A stretch of DNA of 64,000 nucleotides from Lentisphaerota bacterium (GTDB lineage Bacteria > Verrucomicrobiota > Lentisphaeria > Victivallales > Victivallaceae): assembly GCA_015061615.1 (NCBI GenBank), contig SUWE01000001.1:78450-142449 (forward strand). The letters run 5' to 3'. The notes beneath the pieces are model-generated. The model saw only the letters and a list, made by a program, of their open reading frames with translations. It was not told where the DNA came from and did no database searches. Below, in pieces: positions 26,221 through 34,679 of the stretch (position 1 is its first letter; every line of letters begins with the position of its first letter). Position numbers and translations under genes: made by a program.

Positions 26221-26333
26221 AAAGAAAACTTTAATATTTTTTACCCGGAATCTCTTTCCGGCAGGGGTGGGGGATTGCGTTCAGATATTTTTTCATAACA
26301 ACAGTTAACTAAAAAAGAAAGGAAACAAAAGTT

Positions 26334-28442
26334 ATGATGTCATTGTTTGGTGCCGCTCTGCGGCAGGTCGAGGTCAACACAGCCGGTATGCAGACACTGG
26401 ACTGGGTGATCGTGATCGGTATGATCGTTTTGCTTACCGGTATTCTGCTTTACTGTAACAAGTACATGAACAGTGCAGCAGACTTTCTGGCGGCAAACCG
26501 TTGTGCCGGTCGTTATGTGATGAGTATTTCTGAGGGTATTGCCGGATTTGGACTTATCAGTGCTGTTGCGCTCTGGGAAGCGTTCTTGAAAAACGGTTTT
26601 GCCGCAACCTGGTGGGGCTTTTTGCAGTCACCGTTTGCGTTGATCCTTGCGCTTGTTGCGTGGGTGACCTACCGTATGCGTGAAACCCGCTGCTTTACGC
26701 TTGCTCAGTTCTATGAAATGCGTTACAGCCGTAAATTCCGTCTCGGTGCCGGTATGATCACATTCCTGAGCGGTGTGGTGAACTACGGTATCTTCCCGAT
26801 GGTTTCCGTTAAGTTCCTTATGGCTTTCTGTAAACTTCCCGATAAAGCCATGTGGCTCGGAATCAACTGGGATATCTATGGTATTCTGCTTGCGTTCTGT
26901 ATCGGTTTGGGTGTGTTCTTTGCCGCATTCGGCGGTCAGATCGCTATCATGGTTACCGACTTTTTGCAGGGCGTTATCTGTAATATCTCTTTTGTTATCT
27001 TTATTTTCTTCATCTTCAAACTCGGTGACTGGGACGTTTCCGGCGGTTTGGTCGGCTGGGATCAGATTTCTGAAGCTCTTTGCAAAGAAGACGGTTTGTC
27101 GCATGTCGACCCCTTCAATACTCACAAACTTTCCGACTTCAATATCTGGTACTACCTTATCGGTTTTGCTTCACTGCTGTACAGCCGCGGCGGCTGGCAG
27201 GGTTCTGCCGGTTATGCTGCTGCTGCGAAAAACCCGCACGAGCGTAAAATGGCAGGTGTTATGGGTACCTGGCGCGGTATCGCTCAGGCGCTTATCCTGA
27301 TGCTCTTCCCCTTGGCTGTTATCGCCATTATGAGCGACAAACTTCCTGAATTTGAATCAGTTCGCGTGCTGGTCCATCAGAAACTTGCGTTGGTTTCCAA
27401 TGCTACTCAGCGCGGTCAGGATATGGTTCCGGTTGCACTTTCTCTGGTGATGCCGACCGGTCTGCTCGGACTTTTTGTCGCAGTCATGTTTGCCGCGATG
27501 CTTTCAACTGACGATACCTACATGCACAGCTGGGGCTCCATCCTTGTTCAGGATATCATCCTGCCCTTCAAAAAGAAACCCTTTACCCCGAAACAGCACA
27601 TCTGGGCGCTCCGTTTTGCGATCTTGTTTGTCGGTCTTTTCGGCTGGTTCTTCAGCTACTTCTGGAGTCAGGAAACTCCGGTATACCTCTTCTTCAGTTT
27701 GACAGGTGCTATCGTTTCAGGTGCCGGTCCTGCGATCATCGGCGGACTTTACTGGAAACGCGGCGGTACTGTCGCTGCCTGGGTCAGCTATATCTGGGGT
27801 GCTTCACTTGCTGTTCTCGGTATCGTTGTTCAGCAGTGCTGGCCCAGCGGTCTTGCCCAGTGGCTGCTTGAACATACCGGCTGGCAGTGGGTTGCCAATA
27901 ACATGAACTCCTTCCCTGTTCACGGACAGTACATCAGTTTCATCAACATGGTCACATGTTCAGCGCTTTATATTGGTATCTCACTGATCGAACACAAGAT
28001 GGGCAATCCCGACTTCAATCTGGATAAAATGCTCCATCGCGGTAAATATGACACCAATAACGAACACGTTGAACAGAGCAATGTCAGCACAATCGAGAAA
28101 ATCTTCGGTATCACTCCGGAGTTTACTCTCGGCGATAAACTCATCTATGCGTCAACCATTCTCTGGACGATCATCTGGTTTACTGTGTTCATCGTCTTCA
28201 CAGTTCTCCACTTTGCCAATGTCCTGACTGTTGAACACTGGTTGACTCTGTGGCATGTCAAGATCTACGTCTCACTGATTCTTGGTGTCGGTTGTACCAT
28301 CTGGTTCCTTATCGGCGGTATCGTCGACGTTGTCGGACTCTTCAAGGCGCTTGCCAATGCTGTTGCTGATGATTCAGATAACGGTATGGTTGTCCGTGAA
28401 GATGACGATACCATTGCCGAAGCAGAAGGCGAAAAAGCATAA
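26334..28442 (+). CDS. Sodium:solute symporter (SSS) family transporter
   Basis: 702 residues, longer than the roughly 500-550 of typical family members, with about 13-15 hydrophobic segments. The first runs from residue about 20 (LDWVIVIGMIVLLTGILLYC), then SISEGIAGFGLISAVALWEAF, which resembles the sodium-site region of TM1 with its unwound helix. The extra length is a C-terminal part (about 560-700) with two more segments and an acidic tail. It imports a solute with sodium; sugars, sialic acid or carboxylates are all possible. AAAGGAAAC precedes the paired ATGATG. It is transcribed alone, with its own promoter and terminator, and no neighbour identifies the substrate. Confidence 0.82.
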   Translation: MMSLFGAALRQVEVNTAGMQTLDWVIVIGMIVLLTGILLYCNKYMNSAADFLAANRCAGRYVMSISEGIAGFGLISAVALWEAFLKNGFAATWWGFLQSPFALILALVAWVTYRMRETRCFTLAQFYEMRYSRKFRLGAGMITFLSGVVNYGIFPMVSVKFLMAFCKLPDKAMWLGINWDIYGILLAFCIGLGVFFAAFGGQIAIMVTDFLQGVICNISFVIFIFFIFKLGDWDVSGGLVGWDQISEALCKEDGLSHVDPFNTHKLSDFNIWYYLIGFASLLYSRGGWQGSAGYAAAAKNPHERKMAGVMGTWRGIAQALILMLFPLAVIAIMSDKLPEFESVRVLVHQKLALVSNATQRGQDMVPVALSLVMPTGLLGLFVAVMFAAMLSTDDTYMHSWGSILVQDIILPFKKKPFTPKQHIWALRFAILFVGLFGWFFSYFWSQETPVYLFFSLTGAIVSGAGPAIIGGLYWKRGGTVAAWVSYIWGASLAVLGIVVQQCWPSGLAQWLLEHTGWQWVANNMNSFPVHGQYISFINMVTCSALYIGISLIEHKMGNPDFNLDKMLHRGKYDTNNEHVEQSNVSTIEKIFGITPEFTLGDKLIYASTILWTIIWFTVFIVFTVLHFANVLTVEHWLTLWHVKIYVSLILGVGCTIWFLIGGIVDVVGLFKALANAVADDSDNGMVVREDDDTIAEAEGEKA

Positions 28443-28461
28443 AACTGATGCTTTTTACAGG

Positions 28462-28490
28462 CGGCGGGAAAAATCCCGCCGCTTTTTTTG
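28462..28490 (+). terminator. Terminator of the SSS transporter gene
   Basis: GCGGCGGGA-AAAA-TCCCGCCGC is a perfect 9-bp stem (28462-28483) followed by seven T. Confidence 0.92.
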
Positions 28491-28500
28491 TATTCAGGTA

Positions 28501-28529
28501 TTGATTTAACACCGTTAATGTGGTACATT
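28501..28529 (+). promoter_or_regulatory. Promoter of the DUF1846-argC-GNAT operon
   Basis: TTGATT (28501-28506), a 17-nt spacer and TACATT (28524-28529), 30 nt before the ATG at 28559. Confidence 0.5.
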
Positions 28530-28531
28530 AA
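28515..28531. promoter_or_regulatory. Operator-like palindrome over the -10 box
   Basis: TTAATGT-ggt-ACATTAA is a perfect 7-bp inverted repeat covering the -10 element. A wider pair, TTAACACC (28506-28513) and GGTGTTAA (28549-28556), encloses it. Both could bind a repressor; none can be named. Confidence 0.45.
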
Positions 28532-28558
28532 TAGAAATGTAAATTCAAGGTGTTAATT

Positions 28559-30082
28559 ATGTTGAAAATCGGCTTTGACAGTGAAAAGTATTTGGCAGAA
28601 CAGTCTGCCGCCATTCTTGAGCGGGCGGGCAAATTCGGTGACAAACTCTATCTGGAGTTCGGCGGCAAACTTATCTGTGACTTTCATGCGGCGCGTGTTT
28701 TGCCCGGATTTGATCCCGATGCAAAAATAAAACTCCTCCAGCGTCTTAAAGATAAGGTGGATATCGTTATCTGTATTTATGCAGGGGCGATCGAAGAGAA
28801 AAAAATGCGTGCCGATTTCGGACTTTCATACGATGCAGATACCATGCGTACCATTGACGATTTGCGGTATTGGGGATTGGATGTCAAAGCCGTTGTTGTC
28901 ACCCGTTACCGCGATCAGCCATCTGTGAAATCTTTTATAAAACGTCTTTCGCGCCGCGGAATCAAGGTGTATACCCACCGTCCTATCGAAGGATATCCCA
29001 CTGATGTGGAAACTATCGTCAGCGAGCGCGGCTATGGTGCAAATGCCTATATCGAAACAGATCGTCCCATCGTTGTGGTCACTGGACCAGGACCGAATTC
29101 GGGTAAAATGGGAACCTGTCTTTCTCAGGTGTATCACGATTTCCAGCGCGGAATAAAAGCAGGATATGCCAAGTTTGAGACATTCCCCGTCTGGAGTCTC
29201 CCTTTGAAGCATCCGGTGAATGTTGCTTATGAAGCGGCGACTGCCGATTTGGGTGATATCAATATGGTCGATCCCTTTCATCTTGAGGCGAGGGGGGAAC
29301 TGGCGGTGAATTATAACCGCGATATTGAAATATTCCCAGTCGTCCGCCGGATTTGTGCCAGAATAATGGAGCCGGAACAACTTTATGTTTCTCCGACTGA
29401 TATGGGAGTCAACCGCATCGGTTTTGCGATTACCGATGATGCCGCAACTCAGGAGGCGGCGAAACAGGAGATAATCCGCCGTCACTTCCGGGCGATGCGC
29501 AACTATGCCGAAGGTGAAGTCGATGCCTGTGTCCCTGAAAGAATAAAACTTCTTATGGATGAGCAGGGGATCTCTGAGATGGACCGCAAAGTCGTTGCTC
29601 CTGCCCGTGCTGCTGCTGCTGCTGCGATGAAAAAACCTTCCAAATATGGACATGACAATATTTTCTGCGGAGCGGCGATCGAACTGCACGATGGAACGAT
29701 CATTGTCGGAAAAAATACTCCGCTTCTTCATGCTGCATCAAGCTGTATTATCAATGCGATCAAGCATTTGGCGGGACTTCCGGCTGATTTGCATTTGCTT
29801 TCTCCGCAAATCATTGAGTCTGTCGGCAGATTGAAACATGATATTTTTGCTGAAAAACAGATTTCTCTGGCATTGAGTGAAACACTTACTGCGCTGAGTG
29901 TCAGCACGCCGTCCAATCCGGCGGCGGCATTGGCGCTTTCGCAGTTGGAAAAACTGCGTGGCTGTGAAATGCACATAAGTCATATTCCTCCTGCCGGAGA
30001 CGAAACAGGTTTGCGTAAACTCGGTATCAATCTGACCAGTGAACCTGTGTTTACCAGCCGTAATCTTTTTATGGAACAATAA
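28559..30082 (+). CDS. DUF1846-family protein
   Basis: 507 residues, full length for this family of unknown biochemical function. The whole sequence fits: KIGFDSEKYL start, LYLEFGGKL, ARVLPGFDPDAKI, VVVTGPGPNSGKMGTCLSQVYHD (about residues 175-197, a P-loop-like Gly-rich turn with GKM in place of GKT), and HAASSCIINAIKHLAGLP near the C-terminus. The ATG at 28559 has AAGG 8 nt upstream; an upstream GTG is less well placed. It precedes argC by 22 nt, so it may be co-regulated with arginine synthesis, though no such role is established. Confidence 0.88.
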   Translation: MLKIGFDSEKYLAEQSAAILERAGKFGDKLYLEFGGKLICDFHAARVLPGFDPDAKIKLLQRLKDKVDIVICIYAGAIEEKKMRADFGLSYDADTMRTIDDLRYWGLDVKAVVVTRYRDQPSVKSFIKRLSRRGIKVYTHRPIEGYPTDVETIVSERGYGANAYIETDRPIVVVTGPGPNSGKMGTCLSQVYHDFQRGIKAGYAKFETFPVWSLPLKHPVNVAYEAATADLGDINMVDPFHLEARGELAVNYNRDIEIFPVVRRICARIMEPEQLYVSPTDMGVNRIGFAITDDAATQEAAKQEIIRRHFRAMRNYAEGEVDACVPERIKLLMDEQGISEMDRKVVAPARAAAAAAMKKPSKYGHDNIFCGAAIELHDGTIIVGKNTPLLHAASSCIINAIKHLAGLPADLHLLSPQIIESVGRLKHDIFAEKQISLALSETLTALSVSTPSNPAAALALSQLEKLRGCEMHISHIPPAGDETGLRKLGINLTSEPVFTSRNLFMEQ

Positions 30083-30104
30083 TTTATATACAAAGGGTGT
30101 AAGA

Positions 30105-31133
30105 ATGAGTAAAATAAGAGTTGCCGTTTTCGGTGCTTCAGGTTATGCAGGTGAGGAGTTGCTCCGTCTGCTTTTGCGTCATGGACAGACAGAGATTGCT
30201 GCCATTACGTCCAGAAAAAATGCAGGTGAGCCGGTTTCAACAGTTTTCCCCCGTTTTACCGGTTTGCCGCTCAGCTTTATTGCTCCGGATGAAGCGATGA
30301 AAAATTGTGATTTTGATGCTGCTATTCTGGCGTTGCCTCATGGACTTGCCACTGAGTTCGCCGTTCCGCTTTTGGAAAAAGGGGTGAAAGTTTTTGACAT
30401 TTCCGCCGACTTCCGTTTGAAGAGTACAGCCAAATATAAAGAGTATTACAAGGCGGATCATCCTGCGCCGCAGCTGCTTGATAAAGCCGTCTACGGTCAG
30501 CCGGAACTTTATCGTGAAGAACTTAAAAAAGCTGATCTTGTGGCATGTGCCGGATGTTATCCGACAAGCAGCATACTGCCGACAGCTCCGCTTTTGAAGG
30601 CGGGTATCGTTTCTCCTGAAGGAATTGTAGTTGCCAGCTGTTCCGGTTGCACCGGAGCCGGACGTAAAGTTGATCTTCCTTATATTTTCCCGGAATGCAA
30701 TGAGAGTATCAAGGCTTACGCTCCTGTCGGTCACCGTCATTTGCCCGAAATCGAGCAGGAAATGGCTTTCGCCGCAGGTGTTGACGAGGTGAAAATCAAT
30801 TTTATTCCCCACCTTGCTCCGATGAATCGCGGTATCAATTCCACGATTCTGATGAATGCGATGCCCGGATGTACGCTTGAAAAGGTCGGTGAAGTTCTTG
30901 AAGCGGCGTATGGAAAAGAACAGTTTGTCCGTGTTCTGCCTGCCAAACGCTGTGCAGATACCAAATATGTATTCATGACCAACTGCTGTGAAATCGGTTA
31001 TTTCTTTGATGAACACACGAATAAAGTCATCCTTACCAGCTGTATTGACAACCTTACCAAAGGTGCTGCCGGTCAGGCGATACAGTGTATGAATATCCGT
31101 TTCGGATTGGATGAGGCTGCCGGATTGCTCTGA
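30105..31133 (+). CDS. argC: N-acetyl-gamma-glutamyl-phosphate reductase
   Basis: 342 residues, normal length. It reduces N-acetylglutamyl phosphate to the semialdehyde with NADPH, the third step of ornithine/arginine synthesis. Seen: VAVFGASGYAGEELLRLL (GxSGYxG cofactor loop), the catalytic Cys151 in CAGCYPTSS, SGCTGAGRK, and HRHLPEIEQE with the conserved His. The ATG at 30105 is preferred over an earlier in-frame codon inside the preceding gene. Its stop overlaps the start of the GNAT gene (TGATG). Confidence 0.95.
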   Translation: MSKIRVAVFGASGYAGEELLRLLLRHGQTEIAAITSRKNAGEPVSTVFPRFTGLPLSFIAPDEAMKNCDFDAAILALPHGLATEFAVPLLEKGVKVFDISADFRLKSTAKYKEYYKADHPAPQLLDKAVYGQPELYREELKKADLVACAGCYPTSSILPTAPLLKAGIVSPEGIVVASCSGCTGAGRKVDLPYIFPECNESIKAYAPVGHRHLPEIEQEMAFAAGVDEVKINFIPHLAPMNRGINSTILMNAMPGCTLEKVGEVLEAAYGKEQFVRVLPAKRCADTKYVFMTNCCEIGYFFDEHTNKVILTSCIDNLTKGAAGQAIQCMNIRFGLDEAAGLL

Positions 31134-31549
31134 TGACAGATATCCGCTTTATCAACGATTTCCCCGGTGATATGCTTGCGCGTATCGCCGGGCTTTATAT
31201 TTCTGCGAAATGGATCGGGGAGGGGGATGATATTTCCTTTCTGCTGCCTGCTTTGCAAGGCTCTTTTCTTGTTGTCGGCGCATTTGACGATCATGGCAGG
31301 ATCATCGGGATCGCCCGTGCGCTTTCTGACGGCTGTTCCGATGCGTATATCCAGGATGTTGTTGTTTCGCCGGATAACCGTGGTGAAGGTGTCGGGCGGA
31401 AACTTGTCGAAGCCCTCGTTGCCGGATTACAGGAAAAGGGGGTCGATTGGATTGCCCTTGTCGGTGAACCCGGTACCGAAGAGTTTTATCAGAAACTTGG
31501 CTGGGAGAAAAAATCCGGTTTTACTATGTGGCAGTTCAATAAACTGTGA
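31133..31549 (+). CDS. GNAT-family N-acetyltransferase
   Basis: 138 residues. The acetyl-CoA fold is seen in IIGIARALSDGCSDAYIQDVVVSPDNRGEGVGRKLVEALV, cited here as residues about 54-93, containing the RGEGVG pyrophosphate loop, and EEFYQKLGWEKKSGFTMWQF at the end. The start overlaps the argC stop by one base, so translation is coupled. Position might suggest a role with N-acetylated arginine intermediates, but the sequence does not look like ArgA and the substrate is not known. Confidence 0.8.
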   Translation: MTDIRFINDFPGDMLARIAGLYISAKWIGEGDDISFLLPALQGSFLVVGAFDDHGRIIGIARALSDGCSDAYIQDVVVSPDNRGEGVGRKLVEALVAGLQEKGVDWIALVGEPGTEEFYQKLGWEKKSGFTMWQFNKL

Positions 31550-31568
31550 AATTTTTTCTCATTGTCAT

Positions 31569-31597
31569 TTGACAAGTGAAAAAAGTTGAATTATAGT
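31569..31597 (+). promoter_or_regulatory. Near-consensus promoter of a structured leader or sRNA
   Basis: TTGACA (31569-31574), exactly 17 nt, then TATAGT (31592-31597). Transcription would begin near 31604, at the first base of the hairpin described next. Confidence 0.75.
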
Positions 31598-31603
31598 ATT
31601 AAC

Positions 31604-31705
31604 GGTTCAAGATCGGGGGGACCGGACGTCTGTACGTTAATTCTCCTCTACATAATTACTCCTCGCAGGCGTATGGGGTTTCCGGTCTTGAACTTTTGTT
31701 GTTTT
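31604..31705 (+). ncRNA. Structured leader or sRNA candidate with CUCCUC loop
   Basis: The predicted RNA opens with GTTCAAGA (31605-31612), pairing with TCTTGAAC (31686-31693). Inside, CCGGA (31622-31626) pairs with TCCGG (31681-31685) and CGTCTG pairs with CAGGCG. Two purine-rich bulges contain GGGGGG and GGGG. The apical loop of about 33 nt is pyrimidine-rich with two CTCCTC-type words, able to pair with ribosome-binding sites. A T-rich stretch (ttttgttgtttt) follows. It could be a free sRNA or the 5' leader of the exonuclease gene at 31718. No known RNA family is recognised. Confidence 0.5.
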
Positions 31706-31717
31706 ACAGGAGATAAA

Positions 31718-32716
31718 ATGGATAATAAAAAATCTTTGGTTCTGATTGATGCTTACAGTCAGATATATCGTGCGTTTTATGCAATCAGAATGTTGACAAA
31801 CTCCCGCGGAGAACCGGTCAATGCGGCGTTTGTATTTACCAAATTTTTGCTTCAACTGGAAAAAAATCATCCATCTGCTTACGGGGCAATGCTTTTTGAT
31901 TGCGGAAAAGTTCCTTTCCGCCTGGAGCTTAATCCGGAGTATAAAGCCAACCGTCCCCCGATGCCGGATTCTTTGAAACAGCAGATCCCGCTGATCAAAG
32001 AAATCGCCGGTGCTTTCGGTTGGGAACAGCTTCAATGTGAAGGGTTTGAAGCAGATGATCTTATCGGCGGTATGGCGCTGAAATATCAGGATTTTTCCGT
32101 CGAAATCGTCAGCAGTGATAAAGATTTATCCCAGTTGATAGATGAACGGATATCCATGCTTATTCCCGGAAGTTCCGGCGGATTTGAAGTTCGTGATGCA
32201 GCCGCAGTCAAGGCAAAATTCGGAGTTGCTCCGGATATGATGATAGATTATCTGGCGCTTTTAGGTGATGCTTCAGATAATATTCCGGGTGTGCCGGGCA
32301 TAGGTCCCAAACGGGCTGTCGAAATACTCGATATTCTCGGAGCTGCAAGTTCGTGGCTTGATGATCCTGCCCGGATCGAAGCTGTCGGAACGGTTGCAAA
32401 AAAACTTCTTCCGGAACTGGATACCATCCGCCGGAACCGGGAGTTGATCCGGTTGCGTACAACTTTGCCGGAGTCTTTTGATAAGGCATTGCCGCCTGTA
32501 CGCAGGGCACCGGATTGGAAAAGAATCACCGGAATCTGTCAGGATAATCAATTCAAAAGCATTTTGAAAGAGCTTCCGCCGATAGAGGAGAATGTTTTGG
32601 CTCAGCCGGTTTCACAGGAAGAGTTTTGTGATGATCTTTTTGCTTTTGCCGCGGCTCAAAATAGTGTAAAAACGTCCGTTAAAGAGCCTGAAGAGATTCA
32701 AGGAGAGCTTTTTTGA
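31718..32716 (+). CDS. Stand-alone 5'-3' exonuclease (PolA N-terminal domain type)
   Basis: 332 residues from the ATG at 31718, which has AGGAGA upstream. It resembles the 5'-nuclease domain of DNA polymerase I that removes flaps and RNA primers. Seen: LVLIDAYSQIYRAFYA (first metal Asp11), CEGFEADDLIGGMA (Asp113/114), IVSSDKDLSQLI (Asp134/136), and the helix-three-turn-helix DASDNIPGVPGIGPKRAVEIL. No polymerase domain follows. A tail of about 50 residues beyond the domain is low in similarity. An in-frame TTG at 31586 would put the hairpin RNA in the coding region and lacks support. Confidence 0.88.
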   Translation: MDNKKSLVLIDAYSQIYRAFYAIRMLTNSRGEPVNAAFVFTKFLLQLEKNHPSAYGAMLFDCGKVPFRLELNPEYKANRPPMPDSLKQQIPLIKEIAGAFGWEQLQCEGFEADDLIGGMALKYQDFSVEIVSSDKDLSQLIDERISMLIPGSSGGFEVRDAAAVKAKFGVAPDMMIDYLALLGDASDNIPGVPGIGPKRAVEILDILGAASSWLDDPARIEAVGTVAKKLLPELDTIRRNRELIRLRTTLPESFDKALPPVRRAPDWKRITGICQDNQFKSILKELPPIEENVLAQPVSQEEFCDDLFAFAAAQNSVKTSVKEPEEIQGELF

Positions 32717-32727
32717 ATCAGATAATA

Positions 32728-32756
32728 TTGAAAAATCAGTGATTGTGTGGTATATT
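32728..32756 (+). promoter_or_regulatory. Promoter of the aminotransferase-isochorismatase-accD operon
   Basis: TTGAAA (32728-32733), a 17-nt spacer and TATATT (32751-32756), 60 nt before the ATG at 32816. Confidence 0.65.
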
Positions 32757-32815
32757 ATACGCAATAAACTGTGTTTTTTATTTTGAACAGACACTTTCAG
32801 GAGAATTGAACGATT

Positions 32816-34090
32816 ATGGTTAATCCGGTGACAGAATTAACTAATGCCGAATTGACGGCACTTAAAGTTGAGTTGGAAGCTGAATATTCTGAATACGCTT
32901 CCCGCAATCTTGCGCTGAACATGGCGCGCGGTAAACCCGCAGGTAAACTGCTTGATCACAATACAGATGTTTTGAAAACTCTGGATAATCCTTTTGCCGA
33001 AGATGGAACAGATGCCCGTAACTATGGTATTCTTGAAGGTTTGCCGGAAATGCGCCGCTTTTTCGGTGAAGTACTGAACCTTGATCCGGAACGGATCATC
33101 GTCGGCGGTAACTCAAGTCTGACCCTTATGTACGACTCCATTGCCCGTCTGATGATGTTCGGCACTTGCGGTAATCCGGCATGGAGAACTCTGCCCAAAT
33201 TGAAGTTCCTCTGTCCAAGCCCCGGTTATGACCGTCACTTTGCCATTACTCAGGAGTTCGGCATTGAAATGATTGCTGTTCCCATGACTGAAAACGGTCC
33301 GGATATGGATGTTGTTGAGGAGCTTGCCGCCAATGACGAAGCTGTCAAAGGTATCTGGTGTGTCCCGCTTTACAGTAATCCGCAGGGTGTCTGTTACAGT
33401 GATGAAACCGTTGCCCGTTTGGGAAAAATGAAAACTGCTGCAAAAGATTTCAAGATTTTCTGGGATAACGCTTACGGTGTTCACCATATTTATGAGGAAG
33501 TCAAACTTGCCGATATTTTTGCCGCCTGTGAAGCCGGAGGCAATCCTGACCGCGCTTATTACTTCTTCTCCACCAGCAAAATCACATTCCCCGGAGCCGG
33601 TGTTGCTATGATGGCAGCATCTTTTGCTGAGCGCAAAGAGATATTGAAACGCATGGGTATTCAGACTATCGGCAGTGATAAGCTCAATCAGCTGCGCACT
33701 CTGCGTACTTTGAAAGATGCTCCGACTTTGAAAAAACATATGGCGGAACTTGCCGATATCCTCCGTCCCAAGTTTGATATCGTTCTCAACACTCTTGAAA
33801 GTGAATTAAGCGAAGGCAAGTATGCAAGCTGGATAACTCCCCGCGGCGGTTACTTCGTTTCTCTGGATACGCTTGACGGTTGTGCGAAAAAGACTTTGGA
33901 ACTGGCAAAAAATGCCGGTGTTACCATGACCGGTGCCGGTGCGACGTTCCCCTATAAAAACGATCCCCGTGACCGCAATATCCGCATCGCTCCGACTTAT
34001 CCGACTGATGAGGAATTGCAGACCGCGATGAAGCTTTTCTGTGTGTGTGTAAAACTCGCCGCTGTAAAAAAGCTTTGCGGTGAATTTTGA
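32816..34090 (+). CDS. Aspartate aminotransferase, MocR-like/AspT subgroup (PF12897 type)
   Basis: 424 residues. PLP-dependent transfer of the amino group between aspartate and 2-oxoglutarate. It differs from classical AspC and fits the subgroup known from actinobacterial AspT: LNMARGKPAGKLLD (residues 34-47), RNYGILEGLPEMRRFF, GGNSSLTLMYD (98-108), CVPLYSNPQGV, FWDNAYGVHH with the PLP-pairing Asp, and FSTSKITFPGAG with Lys255 as Schiff-base lysine. It starts a run of three genes with 17-23 nt gaps. Amino-donor preference is taken from the family. Confidence 0.88.
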   Translation: MVNPVTELTNAELTALKVELEAEYSEYASRNLALNMARGKPAGKLLDHNTDVLKTLDNPFAEDGTDARNYGILEGLPEMRRFFGEVLNLDPERIIVGGNSSLTLMYDSIARLMMFGTCGNPAWRTLPKLKFLCPSPGYDRHFAITQEFGIEMIAVPMTENGPDMDVVEELAANDEAVKGIWCVPLYSNPQGVCYSDETVARLGKMKTAAKDFKIFWDNAYGVHHIYEEVKLADIFAACEAGGNPDRAYYFFSTSKITFPGAGVAMMAASFAERKEILKRMGIQTIGSDKLNQLRTLRTLKDAPTLKKHMAELADILRPKFDIVLNTLESELSEGKYASWITPRGGYFVSLDTLDGCAKKTLELAKNAGVTMTGAGATFPYKNDPRDRNIRIAPTYPTDEELQTAMKLFCVCVKLAAVKKLCGEF

Positions 34091-34113
34091 ACTGTAATAA
34101 ATGAGGTGCGGCA

Positions 34114-34662
34114 ATGATATTTCCGACAGTTGAAAATGCTCTGCTTGTTGCGGTTGATTTGCAGACTAAACTTATGCCGGCGATGAGTGAAAGCGAGTCG
34201 ATCATCCGCCGCGCCGGAATCATGGTGCAGGGAGCTGTTGAACTCGGTGTGGATATCGTTGTTTCAGAACAGTATCCCAAAGGATTGGGCAACACAGTTC
34301 CGGAAATATCTGCCTGGCTTCCTGGCAGTGCGCCGGTGATCGAAAAAAATTGTTTTTCAGTTTTCGGTTCTCCTGAGTTCAATACATTTTTGAGCAGTAA
34401 AAAACGCGAGGTTTTGATTTTTACCGGGGTTGAAATGCATGTCTGCATGTTGCAGAGCGTGCTTGATGCTTTGTCTGCGGGGTACGAAGTTATTGTCGTT
34501 GCCGATGCTGTCGGCAGCAGAAAAAATTCTGACCGCGATCTGGCTTTGGAAATGGCAAGAAGTGCAGGTGCCGCTGTGTTGAGCAGTGAATCTGTACTTT
34601 TCATGCTTATGAGAGACTCCGGAAATCCGCACTTCAAGGCGATATCCAAACTTATAAAGTAA
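34114..34662 (+). CDS. Isochorismatase-family cysteine hydrolase
   Basis: 182 residues. The family cleaves amides or vinyl ethers of small molecules, such as nicotinamide, isochorismate or ureidoacrylate. The triad is visible: Asp15 in LLVAVDLQTKL, Lys78 in VIEKNCFS, and Cys111 in GVEMHVCMLQS. Short length and the EMHVC motif place it with the YcaC/hydrolase group rather than true isochorismatases. GAGGTG lies before the ATG. The substrate is unknown; neighbours (aminotransferase, accD) do not define it. Confidence 0.85.
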   Translation: MIFPTVENALLVAVDLQTKLMPAMSESESIIRRAGIMVQGAVELGVDIVVSEQYPKGLGNTVPEISAWLPGSAPVIEKNCFSVFGSPEFNTFLSSKKREVLIFTGVEMHVCMLQSVLDALSAGYEVIVVADAVGSRKNSDRDLALEMARSAGAAVLSSESVLFMLMRDSGNPHFKAISKLIK

Positions 34663-34679
34663 CAGAGGATCACATCGTT

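Noticed and set aside
28550..28558. Earlier GTG start for the DUF1846 gene
   Set aside because: The GTG overlaps the AAGG ribosome site region that fits the ATG at 28559 better.
31604..31620. GGTTCAAG resembling a tRNA T-arm
   Set aside because: No acceptor, D or anticodon arm can be built around it; the bases pair with a distant TCTTGAAC.
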